NCBI RefSeq assembly: GCF_026210795.1
Contig: NC_089452.1
Location: forward strand, 2,542,001-2,606,000
Direction of reading: 5' to 3'
DNA: 64,000 bases
From: Rhizophagus irregularis
Lineage: Eukaryota > Glomeromycota > Glomeromycetes > Glomerales > Glomeraceae
In this document: positions 18,501 to 30,556 of the stretch, piece by piece
How positions within the stretch are numbered: position 1 is the stretch's first letter
Layout of the letters: each line of letters begins with the position of its first letter
The notes under the pieces: model-generated
Database searches by the model: none
Seen by the model: only the letters and a program-made list of their open reading frames with translations
What the model was told of the DNA's origin: nothing
Translations under genes and position numbers: made by a program

Positions 18501-19335
18501 TAAATCTTATAAAGAGGCGGCTGAAAAAGGACATAGTGATGCACAAAATAGTGTTGGTTATTTTTATGATTGTGGTCAAGGAGTAGAAAAAGACCGAAAA
18601 GAAGCTATTTATTGGTATCAAAAAGCAGCAACAAGTGGAAACGTCATTGCTTTATATAATTTAGGTGAATCTTATGAATTAGGAATTGGTGTTGAAAAAG
18701 ATGAAGTTAAAGCATTTGAATATTATAATAAATCTGTTCAAAATGGATGCACTATTGAAAAATTTTACCTCGGATATTGTTATGTAAATGGAATTGGAAC
18801 AGAAATTGACAAAATAAAAGGATTTGAATTATATAATGAGGCAGCTTGTAAAGAAAATAATAATGTAAAAAATAATCTTAGTAATGATGATAAAGAAATT
18901 ATTAGTAAATTAGATGAAGTTTGTTATTGGTATCATAAAGCAGCAGAAAATGATAACAAAGGCGCATTATATAAATTAGGTGAATTCTATGAATTAGGTC
19001 AAGGTGTTGATAAAAATGAAATTAGAGCATTTGAATTTTATAAAAAATCCGCTGATTTAGGATTTATTGATGCTCAATATAAACTTGGATATATTTATGA
19101 ACATGGAATAGAAATTGATAATAATAAAGAAAAGGCTTTTAACCTATACAAGATGGCTGCAAAAGGAGGAAATGTTGATGCTCAAAAACGTCTTGCATCT
19201 TTATATGAAAAAGGTGAAGGCACAAATATAGATATAGATAGCGCTATTTATTGGTATAAGAAGGTTATAGAAAATGGATATCAAGAAGTTAAAGAAAATT
19301 TGGATAATCTTTTAAGTCAACAAAACGTGAAATAG
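15530..19335 (+). CDS. Sel1-repeat protein kinase, four exons, intact
   Basis: The exons I infer are 15530-15754, 15822-16055, 16149-16497 and 16565-19335, joining in frame to about 1192 aa. The ATG at 15530 is preferred over an in-frame TTG at 15521; exon 1 is 225 nt, exactly as in the sister gene at 11862. The kinase domain shows [11 protein letters not shown] (glycine loop), VMAIK (ATP Lys), HCDLHAQN (catalytic loop) and ADFGLSRK. Catalytic HRD is HCD, making it a non-RD kinase, unlike its sister. After the [12 protein letters not shown] end of the kinase and a spacer of about 150 residues comes a long Sel1 array of some 17-18 repeats of about 36 aa. Three repeats were recently duplicated as a 108-aa block. 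The sister's second intron is absent. Probably cytoplasmic signalling. Confidence 0.88.
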
Positions 19336-20487
19336 GGAAATAAAATTTTTAAAATTTCTTTTTCTATAATGTCTTATTGGTATTGTCATTTAAGAGTTTG
19401 ATTAATTTTATTTTATATAAACAATATAATAAAAGAAAAAGCTCATTATATCACAATTATGTTTTTTTCTGGTATTAGTATTGTTGTACTGCTGGAGATT
19501 GTAAAACTTCAGTTCTGACATAAAAAATATCTATACCCAATAGAATTTTTTTTTAATTATTCTTATTATACAAAAGTTGTTAAAATAGCTTTTAATTTAA
19601 ATATGCGCAAATTTTTTGATTTTATAAGTATTAGCAACTGCTACTAAACATTTACAATAATAATCTTCGTTGTGTATTCCTTAATATACTTAAAGCATGG
19701 ACAAATGTTGATAATAATATAATAGCTTGAATACTTTTTAAAATTAAAAATTTAATTCGATTCGTTGTAATGAGTTTTGGTCACGAAAAAAGAATTCGAG
19801 TTTTTATATTTATAAAAAGTACAAAGATAAATTCTCTATATTTCAAGGAATTGTATGTTGCATATTATCCAATTTTAACAAAAAAGTTATTGCAAAATAT
19901 ATGTTCGACCAAATGAATTTTCAAGGTTTCACAAAATATTTATCATGGAAAAAAAGTTTTGCATTCTCACAAATGAAAAGTTTGAATCATTTTGAGCAAG
20001 AAAGACATTATCTTAAGTTATGACCAAATAATGGTCGCAAGTTTTAAAATACAGAATGACCTGTTAATCTGATAAATTTATTTATTTTATTTTAATTTAT
20101 TTTGTACGATAATACCTACTATTATTTTTTAGGCGAAAAAAAGAAATAGTTACATTCCTGATCGTAGTATATCGCAAATAAGAATTTTATTTTGTACCTG
20201 AATTCATGGAACCCGGTTGTGTAAGTCACGTGACAGTGATTTTTTGGGTTTACAGTAAACATTAAAGAGAAGCAAGTGGGGTAAGTTAAGCTAAAAGAAC
20301 CTAAGTAACGACTCTATTATATTGCTATCCTGAGAGAAACGTGTCGCTAAGATAGGAAGTATCGTGGATAGTTATTCGGCTTCAAAATTAATGCATCGTT
20401 TTTTTTTGTCCAAAATAAGAGCCAGAATGCGTATGGTGACCGGGTATTGCTCATACAGGTTCATTAGTCTCTAACTCGTTTTCACAT
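19336..20487. other. AT-rich intergenic DNA, nothing recognised
   Basis: No ORF, RNA or clear repeat is supported. Sequence just after the stop is the presumptive 3' untranslated region of the kinase gene. Confidence 0.4.
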
Positions 20488-20605
20488 ACCCTGTAAAAAA
20501 TGTTGTTCCGTGTTATATTTCCGTGAATGTATCATTTTCACGTAATTTTTACGAATGCCACGGAGAAATAATGGAAATGTTTGGATAAAAATTTTTTATA
20601 GGGGT
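20488..20605. mobile_element. MITE of the CCCTRTAAAAAA family, copy 2
   Basis: It begins ACCCTGTAAAAAATGTTG and ends AATTTTTTATAGGGGT, so the termini are imperfect inverted repeats matching copies 1 and 3. At about 118 bp it is the shortest copy, with a TTCCGTG...CACGGA interior and no ORF. Confidence 0.6.
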
Positions 20606-22032
20606 AAAAACATTTATCTAAGTTTTAAGAAGATTAGGAAAATTTTCGTTTAGTAAATCTAAAGTTGGAAATTGATAGGTCGTGCTTTTGATTTTCCAAC
20701 TCATTTGTTTTAATATAGTCAAACTAGTAGGACGGCCAGTTGGATTATATACTCCTTAGTCCATTTTTTGTTGATGATGTTGTTTTTAATGGAGTCAAAT
20801 TCTTTTGATTGAGGAAGTTTTTTGAAGCGTTTATTGCAATGATAGTTTATATCGATTTGCGTCTTGCGAAGGTTACAATCGATCCATCACTATTTGATTG
20901 TCCCATTTAAAAATCAATTGTTGTAATGGGAGAGCTTTTGTATTGATTTCCGTGTATGTATTCCGTTAGGTGTTAATTTGATAACGAAATAGAAATAATA
21001 TTTCGTGGTGATCGTTGATCATTTTTTTCTTTTAATTATATTTGTATATTTTTCTAAACAACCGAATAATTATTATAAAATAATAAGTAAACAAACTTTT
21101 ATTTTTAATTTTTTTTCTATTTTAGCTACAAATATAAAATTTTAATTATTAACTGATAATAAAAAATTTTGTAAACTAAACTTATTTATTTATTTATTTA
21201 TTTATTTATTTTATGTAAAGTCGGAAGAACTATTCTAAGAGGGCATTTATCAAAAGAAATGTGCCCAACATTTAGTCCATCATCTATCCCGAGGGGCAGA
21301 CCCTACCTAATTATTATATATGATAGACTGCTCCAACAACACGACCGATGAAGGAGCAGGTAAAAGAGAACATCGAACTATAAAACTAAAAAAATACGAA
21401 CATCTATCTAATGGTTACATTAATGGGGTAAAATATTATGTGAATTAAAATATCGTATATAAGAATTAGATGTGGCAAAACTATACATTATAAAATAAAC
21501 AAACATCTATAGATAAAGCGAACTTCTATAAGGGGTGAGAAGTCCCGTATTTTTCTTTCGCCAAAAAAAAAGGGCGCCAACTGTAAATACTGTCAGAGTT
21601 GGAATGGTTCACACTATTCTGAATTGTTTTTTAGGATAATCAAATTTGGGTGGTAATAAAAGTAAAAATACAGATGTAGAAAAAACTACTGCTAAGAATT
21701 TTGTAAACTAAACTTAAAATATGACAAGGACGGAGTTTTGAAAGGTAAGATCACGTGCAAGTGATCACACACTGTAGATAAAGCGACACGAGATATAACC
21801 ATAAAACCTTCCTAATTAGTAATGATCGACTCGATCGGGTCCCTAAGGAAAGACGTCATTTCATGGAACTTTCCTACAAATAAAACGTAGTCGTTTAAAC
21901 AAAATAAATTTAGAAACTAAATGAGAATTAATTAATTAAAATATAGTAATTCAAACAATCTTAATTTTAATGTTATAAACAAATAATTAATAATTCTTAT
22001 TAATAATACTCCGTCAACAGTTTTTTTTTTTT
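20606..22032. other. Intergenic DNA with a (TTTA)n tract next to a possible LINE or SINE end
   Basis: A TTTA run of about 8 units at 21183-21212 adjoins a more balanced stretch (about 21215-21360). Read on the minus strand, that stretch ends in an (AAAT)n tail, as non-LTR retroelements do. No reverse-transcriptase coding sequence is present, so at most a 3' scrap remains. Confidence 0.35.
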
Positions 22033-22216
22033 ACCCTGTAAAAAAAGTCGATCCGTTTTTTATTTTCCATCTTTTTTCCATAAAAGGCTAATTAATAACC
22101 TCCTTATATATCATGGAATTTATCGAATTATTTATATTTTCCGTGAATAGATCCGTGAAAGGCTCATTTTTACGGAGTTTTTTTACAGAAATAACGGATA
22201 AAATTTTTTATAGGGT
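22033..22216. mobile_element. MITE of the CCCTRTAAAAAA family, copy 3
   Basis: It starts ACCCTGTAAAAAAAGTCGAT and ends AATTTTTTATAGGGT, with the same termini and interior TCCGTGAA/TTACGGAG steps as copy 1 but in opposite orientation. It is about 184 bp long and non-coding. Confidence 0.65.
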
Positions 22217-22904
22217 TAGTATTTGTTTATCTATTATCTATTTTGTATAATTTTAGATTTTTTTTTTAGATTCGGGACCTTTAATGCGTAATATATTCAT
22301 ATAAAGGTATCTAATAATATTAAATAAATTAGTTTATTTTGTCATATAAATATCTTTAATGATATTAAATTGGTTAGTTTTAAATTTTGAGAATTCGCTT
22401 AATAATTAATACATCACAGAAAAAAGTAATTTATGAAAGGTTTTATTATTACAATACAATACATCATTTAAAGTTGATATTTATAAATGAACGACGGAAA
22501 TAGAAGATTCTAGTCGATAATCTTTTTTTAGATCTTTTTTTTTCTAAAAAAAAAGAAAGAAACCACTAAGCAACGATATCGTTAATTTTAGAATAAATTG
22601 AATCGCTGATTTATTTAGGGATGTTTTGAATTGATGTCATCAATAATTTTGTTTTTAATATATAAATAATTGTGGAATTAACTCCGTACAATTATTAATC
22701 ATTTATCCGATTAATAATTAAATTGCACAGCTCATAACAAACTTCATCTATAAATATACCCACACATCGTAGATTCTAATACAAAAAAAAAAAAAAGAAA
22801 TAATCGTATAATTAAGAATAATTATTTCATTCTTATATTCACTTTATAAAATTACAACTATAAAATATCAGTAATTTCAAACTCTCAAAAATTTTCAAAT
22901 CATC

Positions 22905-23243
22905 ATGAAGTTTATTTTGATGTTTATTCTCATCATTGTAGCTTTCAGCAATTTCGCTGCAATAGAGTCCTTGGATTGGAAAAGAGATGAATCACGTACT
23001 CCCTCCACTAAAAAAACGCTTAAAAATTCACCTTTGGTGTCAAGGGCATTAGTTTGTCCATCCGGAACTTATGAATGTAACGATAGTGAAGGAGGATGCT
23101 GCTCATACGGCACAACCTGTTTACCTAACTTCAAATGCAGTAGTGGAAACCCTATCGCAACTAGTAATGGGATTATATTAGAAAAGTCATCAACTATCTC
23201 ACAAATGCTCTCTGTTGTATTAGCTTACTTGTATTTAGTTTAA
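22905..23243 (+). CDS. Small secreted Cys-rich protein, probably GPI-anchored (copy 1)
   Basis: A 112-aa ORF with its ATG in the context ATCATCATGAAG. Residues 1-19 form a signal peptide (MKFILMFILIIVAFSNFAA). A charged Ser/Thr/Lys stretch follows, then a compact six-Cys segment (CPSGTYEC, GGCC, GTTC, KC). The C-terminus is hydrophobic (QMLSVVLAYLYLV) after a small polar region, consistent with a GPI-attachment signal. The C...GCC..GTTC pattern is loosely granulin-like, but no family is assigned. A paralogue lies 2.4 kb downstream on the same strand. In a plant-associated fungus it could be a cell-surface or secreted effector-like protein; this is inference. Confidence 0.8.
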   Translation: MKFILMFILIIVAFSNFAAIESLDWKRDESRTPSTKKTLKNSPLVSRALVCPSGTYECNDSEGGCCSYGTTCLPNFKCSSGNPIATSNGIILEKSSTISQMLSVVLAYLYLV

Positions 23244-25333
23244 TATTTACACTTCACTAGTTTTTGGGAATCAATAAGTTAATATTTTATTTTATTATTT
23301 TTATTGTTTATTGTTCCATATCTTATAGGATTTAAATTTTTAAATTAAATAAATCATTTATACGTTGACTATATAATTGATCACTGTCTCAGTTAAAAAT
23401 TATTAAAATTATTATCAGAAATACTTTATTAGTTTTGTTATTTATCTCTTATAAAACTAGAACTTATATATAATATACTGAGGTAAGGCGACTATTGAAT
23501 TTACTAAATACTAATAACTGTACGCAGGGATTTACGCAGAATTAACATCTGACCAAATAGTAGAAAAACTAAGCAACTGACTTATTATTATATTATGAGG
23601 TAATATTGTAAATGTACAATATTAATAAATATAAATATATATGTCAATTTTGTATTACGCAAATTAATGAAAAAGAAAATAAATAAGATAACCTGACAGT
23701 GACTAAAAAATCCTTGGGTTGTACGCCTAATCTGTAAAATGGTGACCCTATCATTACATATATATTTAGAACTTGACAACTTATATGTTCACGTAGGATC
23801 TAATACAATTATTAATGGAATATATTCGTGAGAACTGCTTTATTAATATTTAACAAAATACAAAATTAATCCGTTATAAAACTGTAAAGAAGACGGATAT
23901 CCGTAGATAATCCGTCACATCCGACGTCCGTATTGTGTTAAAATGTACTATCCGGATACGGCAAGACGGTAAGTGTTGGCGGAACAATACATTGCTTTAT
24001 AATCACGTGACTCACACATTGCGATTTTTTAACTCAACTATGTAACAACGTATAAATAACGGATAGCGGATTATTTGACGGATTAATAGTGGATTAATCT
24101 GGATTTATCCGTGCATTCAGAAAATTATCCATTATCCGAGTTCGTATCGGATTTAAGGAGGATTATCCGGATAAACGGATTTCGGATCGCTCTACTCGAT
24201 CTATATAAATAAGGTAATACTTCAAAAGTTATGCAAATATTTCCTTTTTTAGACAATTCCAGCGGAAGCGATATAATTCCAGTCTTGAATGTATGTTTAT
24301 TTAATTTATTGCTATTGAAATTTTGTTCAGAGAGGACTATGTTTCCTTTACATTTTTCAACGTTCTTTTCTCATGTGTCGCAAAATTATGTGGAATGTAA
24401 TCAAATAGTTTGTAATTGTGTCACATGACAGATGATTGTTAACGATCTGTGGGCATATTTACTTAGTGAAGGAAATTGATTATGCTAGACATTTTAAGCA
24501 ATATAATAAGAATTATTGTTTCAACTATTTTGTTAATTTCTGATGAGAATTATTAAATTTATAAAATTTATTACTAAATAAAGTTAATTTTTGATCAAAA
24601 ATAGAATTATTGAATTAACTTAAAAGCTCTTTTCATTTGATTTTATTTTTTTTTTCATATTGTTTAAGGCAATAATTATTTTGTACAGCATTCTATTTTT
24701 AAAAAAACTTCTGATTATCACAAACTCCAATTTTCTAAATTTATGATCCGTGCAACATGTGGAAATGAAGTTGAAACAGGAGACGTTAACATAAATTCTA
24801 AATAGTCGAATCATTACAAAAATTATGCAACTTTTTTTTTAAAATCATAATCTAAAGCAAAATATGAGAGTTAATAATTAATAGTTAAATTTGAATATGA
24901 GTTAGTTATAACGCATCATTTTTTCGTTAAATCATTTATGTACAAATGGGAAAAGAATGAAGAAATTACTACAATATTTTTTAAATATTTTTTTATTTTT
25001 TTGACAGAGTCACTTTTTTCTATTGATCTTGCAGTATACAAGATAGATAATCATCATTTCATTATTTTTACTTTTTTATAAATCAAATGACCTCTTATTG
25101 TTTCAAATAATGCAATAATACGTAAGACGAAATTTTACTTATTTATCCATATAACGATTAACGCTAAGCTTAATCAATATTCTGTAGTACAACTCGAACA
25201 TCTATAAAGACGTCCACTAGTTACGTTTACAAAAAAAAAACAAAAAAAAAAAGAATTTTTACCTTCGCTCTATAAAATTAACATCCTACAAAACAATAAT
25301 AATTTCAATCGATCAAATACTTTCAAAGTCATC
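23244..25333. other. Gap between the two secreted-protein genes
   Basis: No gene supported. Between about 23880 and 24200 there are many ATCCGGAT/ATCCGTTAT-type words running to a GGATCGCTCTA, resembling the subterminal repeats of the hAT element at 28397, but no paired end was found. The rest is A/T-rich. Confidence 0.35.
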
Positions 25334-25651
25334 ATGAAGTTTATTTTAATGTTCATTCTTGTCATTGTAGCTTTTAGCAATTTTGCTGCAACGGAATTCT
25401 TGGACGAACGTATTCCTACCATTGAAAAATCACTTAAAACCTCACCTTTGGAGACAAGGGCATTAGTTTGCCCATCCGGAACATATGAATGTAATGATAG
25501 TGAAGGAGGATGTTGCTCGACCGGTACAACTTGTTTACCTAACTTCAAGTGCAGCGGTAGTGGAAATCATAGTGGTGGGATTATATTAAAAACATCACCA
25601 ACAATTTCACAAATACTCTCAATTGTATTAGCTTATTTGTATTTAATTTAA
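25334..25651 (+). CDS. Small secreted Cys-rich protein, probably GPI-anchored (copy 2)
   Basis: A 105-aa paralogue of the gene at 22905, with the same ATCATGAAG start, signal peptide (MKFILMFILVIVAFSNFAA) and Cys segment (CPSGTYECNDSEGGCC, then GTTC and KC). The C-terminal tail is hydrophobic too (QILSIVLAYLYLI). The acidic/basic region after the signal peptide is shorter here and the spacer before the tail differs, while the Cys segment and both hydrophobic ends are nearly invariant. This pattern suggests purifying selection on the core, although I have not computed rates. Upstream untranslated sequences are also similar, so the duplication probably included the promoter. Confidence 0.8.
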   Translation: MKFILMFILVIVAFSNFAATEFLDERIPTIEKSLKTSPLETRALVCPSGTYECNDSEGGCCSTGTTCLPNFKCSGSGNHSGGIILKTSPTISQILSIVLAYLYLI

Positions 25652-27309
25652 TATTTATTTATATTGAGATAGTTTTTAGGATTTATTGATTATTTTATTG
25701 TATTTTATTAAATTATGTATTTATCTTACGATCATTGTTAAATAAAATTTATTAAATCATTTATACGTTGATCGTATAAATTGATTCCTACGTAAAATTC
25801 AATTTATTATTCAATGCAGATTTAATTCTATTTCTAATATTTACCGTATATTATTTAGAAAATATCCAGTCCTATTTATTGCGGTTGTAAGTTTGATTCT
25901 TGTATGTGACTATGCCTTTGTACAGTAAGTTTATAAAGGATGATGATTTATTAAAATTAGACTATTTCACACTAGTACTAAGTGTGTATGTTTTACATAT
26001 ACAGTATTCGGTGTTACATGATCAACATCGATTTTGAAACTGCGTTCATCGATTTCCGTTAGTTAAATTAGATATCATTTATCTAATTTTTTTATTAATA
26101 CCGTATTTTTTCAGTTTATATTATTAATTTTATACTTTTATTATACTCAAGAAAAGCTCCCATTAATAGAAATTAATCAATGATCAAATTAATTTCTACT
26201 TTTGGTTCAAGTATACTGAAGAACTATGCTATAATGTAAAATAATAAGATCCACTTAAAATAATGGAAGATGGGCAAATAGGAATCCTGATATTAATATA
26301 AAAGATGCAATGTGTAAGCCATAAATACATAAAATGAGAGTGGGTAACATTTGATAGATTTACCGATATTAAAGAAATTGATGGTGAATTTCCAAAGTAT
26401 ATTTTACAAAAAAAACGAGTCTAAACCTATGATAAAATTATATGGATCACAGAATATGTCAAACAAATATTTAAATAATTCAAATAGGTACGTTTTATAC
26501 AACAATATTCAATTAAGAATCATTAAAGTTTTATTTAAAAATATTATTGTTTGACCAAACCATAATTATATAATAATTTATAGAGTGTAATTTATTATAC
26601 AGCATCATTATTATATTACCCTTTTATAACTGGTAATCTTTTTACAATATTATTAAACAGTCATCGAAATCAAATAAATTAGATTAAACATATATTACGA
26701 CTGTTTTTAGTTAACTAAGAGTGGTGTCATTTTAACACTGATCATTCTATTTTCGCTAAGCCGTGTGCCAATGTCATTTGATAATCATTTCGGAGCTGGT
26801 GACCTTCAGTCGCTAAACAACATCAAAACAAAGATTCGTATCATGTGAACGTTGATCATTTTTATTTGAATTTATCACTCATATAAATTTGCTTTTATTA
26901 ATAACAAATGATTTTAATTCATTTTTAACATCCTAAGACGACGTGTTATAATAGTTGTAAAATTGAGAAGTATCATGTGAAATTTGTTGTTAAAGAAAAT
27001 AATAAAATTAATGATTCTATCTTCAAGTTGTAGTAACTTTCAATTAAATAGTAAAAAATAATTGATAATAATCAATCAAATATTAAATAATAATTAATAA
27101 TAATCAGTTTCATAAAAAAGTAATTGAGTGCATACATTAATAATACACTATATTATTATTCTACTTATGTATTAGATAATACATCTTTATGACAACATAA
27201 TACACGTTCCATTGTAACAACCCCAATATATTGAAAGCCAAACTCTAACTGTGCAGGCCTTTGACTTTCATCATATAGCCAATATGAAATGATTTGATTT
27301 TTTCATTAC
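25652..27309. other. AT-rich gap, nothing recognised
   Basis: No coding or RNA gene can be supported. An ORF at 26351-26554 has composition typical of chance ORFs in A/T-rich DNA. Confidence 0.4.
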
Positions 27310-27610
27310 CTGTGTTGACACAATGATGGTCATTAACAAATTCAGGATCTTTTAAAAATCTACACCATTAGGGCCATAAGGGACATAAATTGTGATGTTG
27401 AGTATTGGCGAATATTTTGGCCATTTGAAATCCGTAATTTTAACATCATCTATGTAAAGCAAAAAAGTAAGTTCATTAATTTTTCACCCGTAGAATTATT
27501 AATATTGTTATTAACATACCGAATTCTTTTTGACAATCATATTCTCTTGCTCCAACAGGATAACAACCACCGTGCATTTTATCAATATGCATAAGTTTAC
27601 CATTAATTCA
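27310..27610 (-). pseudogene. Two-exon fragment of an unrecognised gene, frameshifted
   Basis: On the minus strand an exon of about 90 nt (27520-27610) encodes GKLMHIDKMHGGCYPVGARE and then YDCQKEF. It is followed by a GT-AG intron and a second exon (27310-27449) encoding DDVKITDFKWPKYSPIL, then TIYVPYGPNGVDF. A frame change and stop fall inside exon 2, after which the other frame reads DPEFVNDHHCVNTG up to a donor. The splice phases match and residue composition is protein-like, so this was probably a real gene. No family recognised; the start and any 5' exons are missing. Confidence 0.4.
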
Positions 27611-28388
27611 GTATTGGAATTACATTGTCCCATTCCTGATAATGGACTATTGGACTTTGGACCCAATGGAGATATCCAGTCCAATTCCAATTCCGTTGGG
27701 ACTGTGACTTTATAATTTAGGCCAAATCAATTAGTTATATACCATAATTCTGGCCAAATTTATAACACTACCTAAAATTAATTTTATAATATGGTAATTC
27801 TTTACAATTAAAAAGGCATACCGTATTATAAATTAGTAAATTAATTTATAACAATTGTAATTAGATTTTTTATTAATATTTTTAATTATTTATTATGAAA
27901 AGGTTTTAGGTATGACCAGATACAAGCTTCAATGTGAAAAAGATAAATAAAGATGATATATTAAAATTTTTAAAGTATAGGTCTCCTAACTATCCACAAA
28001 ATAATAAATTTTTAAAGGTGATAAATGAACAAATGCGTCAGATGATCTGATGTGTCACATGAATCATCTCAAACCGGAAGTAATCGGAAGATGAATCAAA
28101 TGAAAAAAATGATGATAATAATGAAAGTGGTAGTAATAACAATGAAGAACTTGAAATTAGCATTGATAACGTTCTCATAACTATTCAGGATTTGTATTCT
28201 GGAATTTGGATTCTTGGACGAAATTCGGAACTGCTGTGTCTTACGGTCAGTCAGTGCATGATCGTTCGATAACTGTTGATGAATTTCGATTTTTCGAGAG
28301 AATAAGAACTTTAAGTGAATGAAGATGATTTGGTAAGTTAAAGAAAGGAAACATAACACTATACAAAATACATAGTATAAGAAGCAGA
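27611..28388. other. Intergenic, with scattered repeat words
   Basis: No gene supported. GGCCAAAT/GGCCAAATTTATAA words near 27720-27770 belong to the dispersed short motif seen elsewhere, and TTGGGACTG-type words near 27640-27710 resemble those at 32215-32310. Confidence 0.3.
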
Positions 28389-29103
28389 GGTCAGAGTAGT
28401 GCTTCGAACCGTTTCTAGTCCATCCAGATGAATCCGGATGAATCCGGATTTTTTTTTCATCCGGATATCCGGTTTTGATCCGGATTTTGATCCAGATGAA
28501 AAATATCCGGATTCATCCGGAATCCGGATAGAAAAAAAAAAATTTTTCTAATATTTTTTATAGATTTTGTAATAAATAAATAGTCTATTAGTTTCGCAAC
28601 TGATAAATAATTTATTAATATATAAATTTTGTCATGAACAACGATAAATTGATGATTAGTAAAAAATTATTTATTTATTATTAATTTATTTAATATAATT
28701 AAAGTGAAAATTATTTATTAATCTTATTAAGTAAAATCATAATTTAAGAAGCGATATTGTTTTTTAAGCCTGATTTTATCAAAATTTGAATAAAATTTGT
28801 AACTCAGGCCAAATTAATAGTGCCGGCCCGAATTACGATAAAATAAGCTAATTCAAATTCAATAATCAAATCGGAAAAAATTTAAAAAAACCTACCAAAT
28901 TGTATTAATAAGTACCATTATCTCTAATATGGATCGTCATATGCAATCTAAAAAATTTTATATATGAAATCTGATCCGGATTCCGGATTTCACCCGGATT
29001 TCTGACCCGGATTTCAATCCGGATCAAACCGGATATAATCCGGATTTTTTTTTTGTGTAATCCGGATGACGGATTTCATCCGGATCGAAGCACTAGGTCA
29101 GAG
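28389..29103. mobile_element. Non-autonomous hAT-type element with perfect 8-bp TSD
   Basis: The element spans 28397-29095 (699 bp). It starts TAGTGCTTCGA and ends TCGAAGCACTA, an exact 11-bp inverted terminal repeat beginning with the TAG typical of hAT ends. It is flanked by identical GGTCAGAG copies at 28389-28396 and 29096-29103, the 8-bp duplication expected for hAT transposases. Both subterminal regions are packed with ATCCGGAT words in varied spacing, probably transposase sites. The middle is A/T-rich without an ORF, so it depends on a transposase from elsewhere. Confidence 0.85.
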
Positions 29104-30427
29104 ACGTAGAAGCTTGTGATAGACGTTAGTTGACCGGTACGTTGATGGTGAGTATCGCTTTGTGAGGGATATATATGAAAATTAGCGTTAAAAATTTTTT
29201 TCTTCGTTTTCTTCAATAATTGTGTCTTGTTTTTTATGTTTATTTTGTCTATTAGATCGAATGGTTAGTTATAGGGGCATATAGTAATGGTACTTGTGTA
29301 CATATGTATTTCTTGATGTGATTATGGGTCTTGTTATGATAGGCAATATAATTAATAAAGAAATGCGTTACTAATTAGTTTCATGTGGTTTTCTTTTTTA
29401 GAAAGCCGGCCAACCATTTTAGCATCTTTTATTGATTATAAATCAAACTTATCCATTTGCAAATCAGTAAAAGTACAAACCAACGATCAACTAAGTTTAT
29501 AGTTGTGTAAAACAATATCAGTAAAGAGATGCGATCTGAAAATCTATCTATCCAGAAAATCCGCTTTAAATCTGATCTGAACTCAGATAACGAATCCGTC
29601 ACGGTCAGATAATCCATTATCCGTTATTATACGTTGGTAATTCCCTATATTATTTTGTAGGAAAGTTTAACTGCAATTTCGTTAATTACTAAAGAAAATT
29701 AATCTACTGATATTTAAAGCGATATAAAATTATTATTTTCTAGGAGCTAAAGTCAGGCTTATTATTAATAAATTTTCTTGATAATTGATCAATTATTAAA
29801 TTTGTAATTACGATCAAATTTATCTGTATAAAAAGTCAAAATGAATTTCTAATTTCTGAATTTATTTTTTCCATAATAATATTGATTATATTTTTAGGAC
29901 AGACAAATCGCACATAATATGTAATATTGAAAAACTATACAATAAATACATACTCAAAAATTTACATCATTTTAATTCATATTTAGTCTATAAAAATAAA
30001 AAAAAAAAGAATTTTTCTAACTATCAGGGTGATGATCACCGATGACTGAAATTATGACGATTGACCAACATTAAAAAAATATAGTGCCAGTAAAAATTGT
30101 CAATTCTGGTCAAAGGTGATGATGATTTGAAGTTAAAAACTAATAAAAAAATGGGATTAATTAATTTAATTTATTTTTTTTTTCATGTAAAATAATATAT
30201 TTTATCTGCTTACAAGAATAAGGCATTATCATATAAATTTCAATATTTTAGATTAAAAACACAGTGAATGAGCAACAGTTTAATAAGAAAAACGTTTCGG
30301 CGGTATACCATTATTTTTATATCCCCATTTATGTTTATCATATTCTCCTAATCTAAATACGTTATAGTTATAAATCATATGAGTTAAAATAATGATTGAT
30401 CATCATCGTCATACATTACAATAATAA
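29104..30427. other. Intergenic DNA before the F-box array
   Basis: No gene seen. At 29260-29380 a stretch resembles 41210-41330 (TTAATAAA, ATGC or ATGCG, TTACTAA), possibly two 3' ends of the same LINE-type repeat. Clusters of TCCGTTAT and TCAGATAA words lie around 29540-29630. Confidence 0.35.
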
Positions 30428-30485
30428 GCATCATTGTGTGACTGGCGTACTACAAAGCAAGTATCAACAACGCCTTGTATAACAT
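30428..30485 (+). promoter_or_regulatory. Shared upstream block of F-box gene 1
   Basis: GCATCATTGTGTGACT (30428-30443) and CCTTGTATAACATG (30472-30485) lie within 130 nt of the ATG. Matching words occur at the same spacing upstream of the other three intact F-box genes. Confidence 0.5.
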
Positions 30486-30509
30486 GTCAAAAACAAAATA
30501 CTTTTATTT

Positions 30510-30544
<35 letters not shown>

Positions 30545-30556
30545 TAATTAAAAAAA

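Noticed and set aside
17813..18621. Minus-strand frames opposite the Sel1 array
   Set aside because: They are antisense of a repetitive coding sequence.
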